Part shown: one piece after another, positions 58,553 through 64,000 of the stretch | Position numbering within the stretch: the stretch's first letter is position 1 | Layout of the letters: every line of letters starts with the position of its first letter | From: Paractinoplanes rishiriensis | GTDB lineage: Bacteria; Actinomycetota; Actinomycetes; Mycobacteriales; Micromonosporaceae | Assembly (NCBI RefSeq): GCF_016862375.1 | Contig: NZ_BOMV01000013.1 | Location: 124,001-188,000, forward strand | Length of the DNA: 64,000 nucleotides | Direction of reading: 5' to 3' | The notes under the pieces: generated by a model | Told to the model about the DNA's origin: nothing | Seen by the model: the letters and a program-made list of their open reading frames with translations, nothing else | The model's database searches: none | Translations under genes and position numbers: made by a program

Positions 58553-59077
58553 ATGTTGAGAGGACTTACGACAACCACGTTCTTCGCCGACGACATGCGC
58601 GCCGCCCGCGACTGGTACACCCGGGTGTTCGCGACCGAGCCGTACTTCGTGCGGGAGTCCGGCGGCGAGCCCGCGTACCTGGAATGGCGGATCGGCGACT
58701 TCCGGCACGAGTTCGGGCTGCTGAACGCCCGCTTCGCGCCGCATCCGCACACGCCGGCCGCGGGTGGAGCCGTCATCTACTGGGCGGTCGACGACGTCGA
58801 GGCGGCCTACCGGCGGCTGCTCGACCTCGGCGCCAGCGAGCACGACCGGCCGACCGAGCGCGGGCCCGGATACGTCACCGCGTCGGTGCTCGACCCGTTC
58901 GGCAATGTGCTCGGAGTGATGTTCAACCAGCACTACCTCGACGTCGCGGACACCAGGTCGCCGGCGGCCGAGCCGGACGCGGCGAGAGCATGCGCGACGC
59001 CGGGACTAGCCGGCCCCGGGCTAGATGCCGGCGAATTTCGCTCAGATTCTCACTTAGCCACGGCGCCGGTCGATTAG
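58553..59077 (+). CDS. VOC-family protein with C-terminal extension
   Basis: 174 residues from the ATG at 58553 (AGGAT upstream). RGLTTTTFFADDMRAARDWYTRVFATEPYFV, FGLLNARF, GGAVIYWAVDDVEAAYRRLLDLGA and VLDPFGNVLGVMFN mark a glyoxalase/bleomycin-resistance fold. The final ~40 residues (after NQHYLDV) are low-complexity and probably not part of the fold, perhaps a tail gained through loss of a stop. WYL-regulator/VOC pairs like this are common in actinomycetes. Confidence 0.85.
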   Translation: MLRGLTTTTFFADDMRAARDWYTRVFATEPYFVRESGGEPAYLEWRIGDFRHEFGLLNARFAPHPHTPAAGGAVIYWAVDDVEAAYRRLLDLGASEHDRPTERGPGYVTASVLDPFGNVLGVMFNQHYLDVADTRSPAAEPDAARACATPGLAGPGLDAGEFRSDSHLATAPVD

Positions 59078-59083
59078 TACGGT

Positions 59084-60691
59084 GTGACCGTATTCAACCG
59101 GGTCCGCATCGGCGTCCGTCTCGCCGCGGCCTTCACCGTTCTCGTCGTGCTCCTGCTCGTCGTCATGGCCTCCGCGCTGGTCTCGTCCGCGAAGGTGGAG
59201 GCCGCCACGCTCCGGATGGAGCGGGCGCAGCGGGTCGTCGAGCTGATCAAGGATGCGAAGTTCGGCTCGGCCGACTTCAACGGCTGGCAGACCGCGTACG
59301 CCTTCGATGCCGTACGCGGTGAGCGCAACGCCGCCTCCGACGACGGACCGTCCCGCAAGGCGTTCCTCGACTCGGTGCAGCGTTTCCGGGACGCCACGTC
59401 CGCGGCGGACCAGGTGGCGCCAGCCTCCAGCCACGGCCAGCTGGAGCAGATCACCACCCTGCTCGACGAGTTCATGACGGTGGACGAGCAGATCGCGACG
59501 CTGTACGCGAAGCGCGACGCCCGCTCGGCGGCCGAGGCCAACGCCCTCGTCATCGGCCGGGAGATCGAACTGTTCGAGCAGATCGCCGGGCTGCTCGACG
59601 ACGCCGCCACCGCCGCGGGCACCGAGGCCGCCGCCGCCCGGCAGGAAGCCGCCGACGCCCAGCACGCCGGCACGGTCGTGGTCTGGAGCGCGGGCGCCAT
59701 CGCAGCGCTCGTCGCCATCGTGCTCGCCGTCCTGGTCACCCGGTCCATCACCGGCCCGGTCGAGCGGGTCCGCCGCCGGGTGGACCTGCTGGCCGACGGC
59801 GACCTGGCCACCCCGCTCACGGTCGAGGGCCGCGACGAGATCGCCGCGGTGGCGCAGGCGCTGGGCCGCAGCACGGCGTCGCTGAGCGCGATGATGCGTA
59901 CCATCAACGAGTCGTCGGCGTCCCTCTCAGCCGCGGCCGACGAGATGTCGGTGACGTCCGCGCAGATCGCCGCGTCCGCGGAGGAGTCCACCGCCCGGGC
60001 GCATGCCGTCTCCACCGCCGCCGGCGACGTCTCCAGCAATGTGCAGACGGTCTCGGCGGGCAGCGAGCAGATGGGCGCGTCGATCCGCGAGATCGCCCAC
60101 TCGACCAGCGAGGCCGCGGCCGTGGCCGGGTCGGCGGTGCAGGCCGCCGAGGCCGCCAACACCACCATCACGTCGCTCGGCGAGTCGTCCCGGGAGATCG
60201 GCGAGGTGGTCCGGGCGGTCACCGCGATCGCCGAGCAGACCAACCTGCTGGCCCTCAACGCCACCATCGAGGCCGCCCGCGCCGGCGAGGCCGGCAAGGG
60301 GTTCGCGGTGGTCGCCAGCGAGGTCAAGGACCTGGCCCAGGAAACCGCCCGGGCCACCGACGACATCGTCCGCCGGGTAGACGCCATCCAGGCCGGAACC
60401 GAGAGCGCGGTCCAAGCCATCGACGAGATCAGCCAGGTGATCGCCCGCGTCAACGACTACCAGACCACGATCGCCTCCGCCGTGGAGGAACAGACCGCCA
60501 CCACGGCCGAGATGAACCGCAGCGTCTCCGACACCGCCGTGAGCGCCGGCCAGATCGCCGACAACGCGGCCACGGTCGCCCAGGCCGCCCAGCAGACCAC
60601 CCAGGGCGTGACCCAGACCCAGCAGGCCACGGCCGAACTGGCCCGGATGTCCGCCGAACTGCGCACCCTGCTGGCCCAGTTCCGCTTCTGA
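59084..60691 (+). CDS. Methyl-accepting chemotaxis protein
   Basis: 535 residues: transmembrane helix ~12-34, a four-helix-bundle external sensor (~35-200), second helix ~200-222, HAMP (~223-278) and a cytoplasmic signalling coiled coil. The hairpin tip [29 protein letters not shown] is intact and CheA/CheW-binding competent; Gln/Glu pairs around it are likely methylation sites. Methyl-accepting proteins are expected in motile-spore actinomycetes such as Actinoplanes and are rare in Streptomyces, which helps place the organism. No other chemotaxis gene is in the window. Confidence 0.95.
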   Translation: MTVFNRVRIGVRLAAAFTVLVVLLLVVMASALVSSAKVEAATLRMERAQRVVELIKDAKFGSADFNGWQTAYAFDAVRGERNAASDDGPSRKAFLDSVQRFRDATSAADQVAPASSHGQLEQITTLLDEFMTVDEQIATLYAKRDARSAAEANALVIGREIELFEQIAGLLDDAATAAGTEAAAARQEAADAQHAGTVVVWSAGAIAALVAIVLAVLVTRSITGPVERVRRRVDLLADGDLATPLTVEGRDEIAAVAQALGRSTASLSAMMRTINESSASLSAAADEMSVTSAQIAASAEESTARAHAVSTAAGDVSSNVQTVSAGSEQMGASIREIAHSTSEAAAVAGSAVQAAEAANTTITSLGESSREIGEVVRAVTAIAEQTNLLALNATIEAARAGEAGKGFAVVASEVKDLAQETARATDDIVRRVDAIQAGTESAVQAIDEISQVIARVNDYQTTIASAVEEQTATTAEMNRSVSDTAVSAGQIADNAATVAQAAQQTTQGVTQTQQATAELARMSAELRTLLAQFRF

Positions 60692-60785
60692 CGTTTCCCA
60701 TCGCCGAACGACGTGTCTCCACATTGGATCTGCGCGCGGACCACTATGCTGGCTCACGCGGGTCGATCGCGATGGACGGTGGACA

Positions 60786-63728
60786 GTGCACAACGGCTAC
60801 TGGGCAATCCTCGGCGCGGTCCTGCTGCTTGTGCTTACCGGAGCGCTCGCCCGGGTCGGCGAGCGCGGCGTCGACTACGCCTTCGACGCGCTCGGGCTCG
60901 GCGGGCTGCGCCGCTATCGACTCGGCCTGCGCGAGTGGTACCGGTACCACTCGGTCGGCTTCCTCGGCCGCTCGGTCGACGTGACCGGGGTCTACGAGCC
61001 GGTCGAGTACGACCCTGGAAGCGGCCGCCGTGACCGGGTGAGCGCCACCTTCGGACGGCTGCGCCGGCTGGTGATTCTCGGCCCGGCCGGGGCCGGCAAG
61101 TCAATGCTGGTCAAGCACACGCTGCTGGAGTGGTCCCGGGCGCCGGGGTGGTGGCGGCGGCGTGACGTACCGATCCTGGTGGATCTGCAACGCCTCGGCG
61201 AAACCTCAGGCGACCTCGGCGGGCTGGTGGTCCGGGAAATGGAGCGCAGCCGGATCGGCCGACCGCCCCGCCGCCTGGCGGCGGCCCGCCGGCGAGGGCG
61301 GTTCTTCTTCCTGTTCGATGGTCTCGACGAGGTGCCAGCCGGCATCCGCGACCAGGCGGTCGTAGCGCTGCGGGACTTCAGCCGCGACTATCCCCTCTGC
61401 CGGATGGTCGTGACGTGCAGGGAGGCCGCCTACGCCGGCGAGCTGACCCACATGGGCCAGCCGTTCAGCCACGTCGCCATCGCGGAACTCGATGATGCGG
61501 CGATGCTCCGCCTGCTGCGGCAGCTCGGGTTCCTGCGCGGCGGGGAGGCCCGCCTCGTCGAAATCCTCCGTGGGCGGCCCGCTCTGCTGAGGATGGCCCG
61601 AAATCCGCTGCTGCTGACCATCATCGCGTACGTCCACGCCAACACCGCGGCGACGCCGGCCGGCCCGCTGCCGATCCCTGTCTCGCGGGCCGACTTCTAC
61701 GGAGTGGCGATCGATCTGCTGACCGAGCGGGACGAACGCAACGCCGTTGCCGGCTCGCCGGCGCGCTTCTCGCCCGCCGATCAGCGAGAGGCGCTGCGCG
61801 ACCTGGCGCTCGGCCTTATCGACGGCGAGTTCGGCCCGGATCACGTGACGATCGGCCGCGGCGAGCTGATCCGGTACCTCGGCCAATGGCTGGAGAAACG
61901 TGGACAGGACCGGCGCGGTGAGGACCTGCTCGCCACGTTCGTCGAGCGCAGCCAGTTGCTCGAACCGGCCGGCCTGAGCGTCCTACGGTACCGATTCCGG
62001 CACGCCACCTTCCGGGATGCTCTGGCCGCACAACGTCTGGGCGACCGCCCCGAGGCGTTGACCGCCCGCTACGTCGCCGACCCGGACGAGTGGAACGAGA
62101 CCGTGCTGCTCTGGGCGGGCGCCTCGGGCGCCCTGGCGACCCTGCTGGTGGCCGAGCTCGCCGGCAGCGGCGACCCCCGGCACCAACTGCTCGCCCTGGA
62201 GATACTCACCGAGTCCGCCGAGGTCGACCCGGCCCTCGCGCAGCGCCTGGTGGACCACTTCACTCCCCGGCTCGCCGCGCCGTCATGCGAGCAGCGGATA
62301 ATCGACGTTGCCGGCCAGCTCGCCGGCCAGGAGCTTTACTCCGGGCCGGCGCTGTACGCGTGGCTGCGCGAGGCGGCCCTCAGCGCGGCCGAACCACTGC
62401 GGTCGCGGGCCCGGGACGCGCTCGCCGTGACCAACCTGGCCGACGCGGCTGACCTTCTCGTCGCCCTGCTCGAGGCCGACCGGACGGCGATGGCTCCAAT
62501 CTTGCGGATGGGCCAGGTGGCGCTGTCAGCCCTCGCGGCGTCGGCGAGAAGCGGCTCGCCCGCGGCGGTCGACGTGATCGCGCTGATCGGCACTCCGGAC
62601 GCGACGCTGACGATGGTCGAGCTGCTGGGTCGATCGGGGCCCGTCGCCGAACGCGCGGCGTGGCGGCTGGCCACCCGGACGGGCGACGAGGCGACCGTCG
62701 AGATGATCCGTCGCGTCCGCCGCGAGAAGCTGACCCTCGACGACAACGCACGTGCCCTCGCTGACAGCTACCAATGGGTGCTCGAACCGTTCGCCGGAGG
62801 CCGTGGGGTCACGGCGGCTTTTGCCGCGGACGGCTCCACTGCGCTGCCGGTCGTGCTCGGATACGTCGCGGCCCTGCTCAAGACCGGAACCGAGCCGATA
62901 CCGGAGGACGTCGTCACAGTCGATTGGCGCCTGGCTCTGCCGCTGGCCGTGATCGGCGTCGTCAACTCCGCCAAGGTCTCCCGAGTGTCGCGCTGGACGG
63001 AGTTCGTGCGCTCGCTGGACCTCCCGCTCCGGCGGCGCCGGGCCGCGTCGCTTGATGAGTCGGCGGCGACCGTGGATGCCATCGATCGGCGCCTGGACGA
63101 TCCGTTGACGCCGCCCGCCCGCCGGGACGTCGCCGAAGCCCTCGCGAAAATCGCGGACCCCCGGCACAGCCAGATGCTCGCGATGCTGCCCAGATCGGTG
63201 ATTCACGCCACCCTGCGATCCCTGGTGAAGAGGCGCGCGCCGCGCATCGACGAGAGCGGCTGGGTTGCGGCCCGCCGGAAGACGCCCGAGCCGACCCGGC
63301 TCGGCCAAATCGTCGGCGGCCTGGCCGCCGGCTACATCTTGGCTCTGGTGATTATCGGCGGATACCGGCTGGTCGCCGCGTTCTTCACCAGCGCCGGCGG
63401 CCCGGTCTGGCCGTCCTGGCTCGTCGTGGGAGCGGCCGCCGTAGCGTTCGGCAGCGTCGCCCTGAACACCGTGCACGAAGACTGGGAATGGCTGGAATCG
63501 CTGTGCCAGGCGGCCCTCGGCGTGATCGCCGTGACTGTTTTCGTGACGGCACTGCTACAGCTCGCCGATTGGATCGGCGGTCCGCTCGCGGTCGCGCTCC
63601 TTTTCGGGATTCCAGTCGTGATCCTCGCCTTGGTCGCCGTGACGCTCTGGCGCTACTGGCGCTACCGCTCAGACGCGGCCAGGCTGCTACCCGAGCTACT
63701 GGAGCTCGCCGAAAATCCCCGATCCTGA
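60786..63728 (+). CDS. Membrane-anchored NACHT NTPase (STAND family)
   Basis: 980 residues. One N-terminal hydrophobic helix (~5-23). The NACHT domain has Walker A LGPAGAGKSML (K105), Walker B FLFDGLDEVP (D178), a sensor-like VVTCREA and the NPLLLTIIAYV region. A middle of helical, HEAT-like repeats (~440-720) follows. The C-terminus (~870-970) has about four helices (IVGGLAAGYILALVIIGGYRLVAAFF, WLVVGAAAVAFGSVAL, ALGVIAVTVFVTALL, VALLFGIPVVILALVAVTLW). NACHT proteins act as ligand-triggered switches in bacterial antiphage immunity and actinobacterial signalling; no separate effector domain is present here, so the membrane region may be the effector. GTG start with a weak ribosome site. Confidence 0.85.
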   Translation: MHNGYWAILGAVLLLVLTGALARVGERGVDYAFDALGLGGLRRYRLGLREWYRYHSVGFLGRSVDVTGVYEPVEYDPGSGRRDRVSATFGRLRRLVILGPAGAGKSMLVKHTLLEWSRAPGWWRRRDVPILVDLQRLGETSGDLGGLVVREMERSRIGRPPRRLAAARRRGRFFFLFDGLDEVPAGIRDQAVVALRDFSRDYPLCRMVVTCREAAYAGELTHMGQPFSHVAIAELDDAAMLRLLRQLGFLRGGEARLVEILRGRPALLRMARNPLLLTIIAYVHANTAATPAGPLPIPVSRADFYGVAIDLLTERDERNAVAGSPARFSPADQREALRDLALGLIDGEFGPDHVTIGRGELIRYLGQWLEKRGQDRRGEDLLATFVERSQLLEPAGLSVLRYRFRHATFRDALAAQRLGDRPEALTARYVADPDEWNETVLLWAGASGALATLLVAELAGSGDPRHQLLALEILTESAEVDPALAQRLVDHFTPRLAAPSCEQRIIDVAGQLAGQELYSGPALYAWLREAALSAAEPLRSRARDALAVTNLADAADLLVALLEADRTAMAPILRMGQVALSALAASARSGSPAAVDVIALIGTPDATLTMVELLGRSGPVAERAAWRLATRTGDEATVEMIRRVRREKLTLDDNARALADSYQWVLEPFAGGRGVTAAFAADGSTALPVVLGYVAALLKTGTEPIPEDVVTVDWRLALPLAVIGVVNSAKVSRVSRWTEFVRSLDLPLRRRRAASLDESAATVDAIDRRLDDPLTPPARRDVAEALAKIADPRHSQMLAMLPRSVIHATLRSLVKRRAPRIDESGWVAARRKTPEPTRLGQIVGGLAAGYILALVIIGGYRLVAAFFTSAGGPVWPSWLVVGAAAVAFGSVALNTVHEDWEWLESLCQAALGVIAVTVFVTALLQLADWIGGPLAVALLFGIPVVILALVAVTLWRYWRYRSDAARLLPELLELAENPRS

Positions 63729-63838
63729 GCCGTGTCATCGAGGCCATGATCGTCGCCCACGGCCGGCACGTTCAAGGCGTTCAGATGGCTGCTGCTCGAC
63801 TGCGTTGGTTGCAGCGTTCGCAGGGTTCGTCCTGGCCG

Positions 63839-63844
63839 TAGCCT
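63839..63844 (+). promoter_or_regulatory. -10 element TAGCCT (leaderless promoter)
   Basis: TAGCCT is 7 nt before the GTG at 63852, with no Shine-Dalgarno between. Confidence 0.45.
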
Positions 63845-63851
63845 CGTCGGG

Positions 63852-64000
63852 GTGAACGTATCGAACGAAGCCGCCCTCGGCGTCGTGCTGGACACCACGA
63901 CCGTGCCGGCTGAGGTCACCGTGGACGGCGAGCGGCTGTCAGTCATCGGCTACGTGTGGGAACCGACCACCGAATTGGTCGGGCTCGACAGCGCCGGCGC
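63852..64000 (+). CDS. Start of an unidentified gene, cut by the window end
   Basis: The frame opens with GTG (VNVSNEAALGVVLDTTTVPA) and stays open for 49 codons to the edge. Codon usage is typical of the window (third position mostly G/C). The visible part is an N-terminal, probably soluble region containing GERLSVIGYVWEPTTE; too little is present to name a family. Confidence 0.55.
   Translation, partial: MNVSNEAALGVVLDTTTVPAEVTVDGERLSVIGYVWEPTTELVGLDSAG

Noticed and set aside
63488-63841. A 117-codon plus-strand frame overlapping the NACHT gene end
   Set aside because: Mostly inside the NACHT gene in another frame, Arg-rich, no ribosome site or motif.

Overview
The window is high-GC (around 70%) DNA with GTG/ATG starts, 1-4 bp gene overlaps, many NarL/LuxR-type response regulators, proline/threonine-rich exported proteins and a SapB-type morphogen cluster. 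This points to a mycelial actinomycete. The gene content fits a Micromonosporaceae (Actinoplanes-like) chromosome, but that placement is an inference from content only. No rRNA, tRNA, CRISPR array, integrase or transposase was recognised.

Layout. 1-3.1 kb: the 3' end of a large helicase-nuclease, a secreted PT-repeat protein and a type II NADH dehydrogenase. 3.2-12.4 kb: a galactan/galactoside locus. A minus-strand operon (solute-binding lipoprotein, two permeases, LacI regulator, secreted GH53 endo-galactanase) diverges from a plus-strand gene that fuses a GH35 beta-galactosidase to galactose-1-phosphate uridylyltransferase. Two identical 14-bp LacI-type operators lie in the shared promoter region. 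12.5-13.7 kb: an AbiEii-type nucleotidyltransferase with a small upstream partner, behind an AT-rich leader. 13.8-21.7 kb: a class III lanthipeptide (SapB-like) cluster in the order LanKC synthetase, 40-residue precursor, ABC half-transporters A and B, followed by two opposing atypical response regulators. 21.8-27.3 kb: a repeat-rich exported protein, a DUF402 protein, a small secreted protein and a membrane PAS-GGDEF-EAL protein with degenerate catalytic motifs. 27.4-31.6 kb: a complete sugar-type ABC importer operon. 31.7-37.6 kb: an LPxTG surface protein, then a PadR-controlled FtsX-type ABC exporter and a methyltransferase. 37.6-43.3 kb: an HTH-NB-ARC-TPR regulator facing a secreted matrixin-type metalloprotease, a two-component system and a membrane protein.

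43.2-54.5 kb holds the most unusual part. It contains a single-chain 1822-residue (eukaryotic-style) acyl-CoA carboxylase, a possible 38-codon ORF, an unexported subtilisin-like protease, a divergent TPR-CHAT (caspase-like) protein, a small unknown protein, a sigma-70-family factor and a 132-residue protein of unknown function. Two different protease folds with a sigma factor and no export signals suggest an intracellular proteolytic response or conflict module. This is inference.

54.6-64 kb: an YjbR-HhH protein, two VOC proteins, an NTF2-like/MarR pair with a palindromic operator, a decayed stretch with two frameshifted membrane-protein pseudogenes, a WYL regulator, a methyl-accepting chemotaxis protein, a membrane-anchored NACHT NTPase and the start of another gene cut by the window edge.

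Two cross-cutting observations. Several genes start 6-8 nt after a TANNNT -10 hexamer with no Shine-Dalgarno sequence, as expected for leaderless mRNAs. The galactan importer has no ATPase of its own, so it probably shares an MsiK/UgpC-type ATPase.
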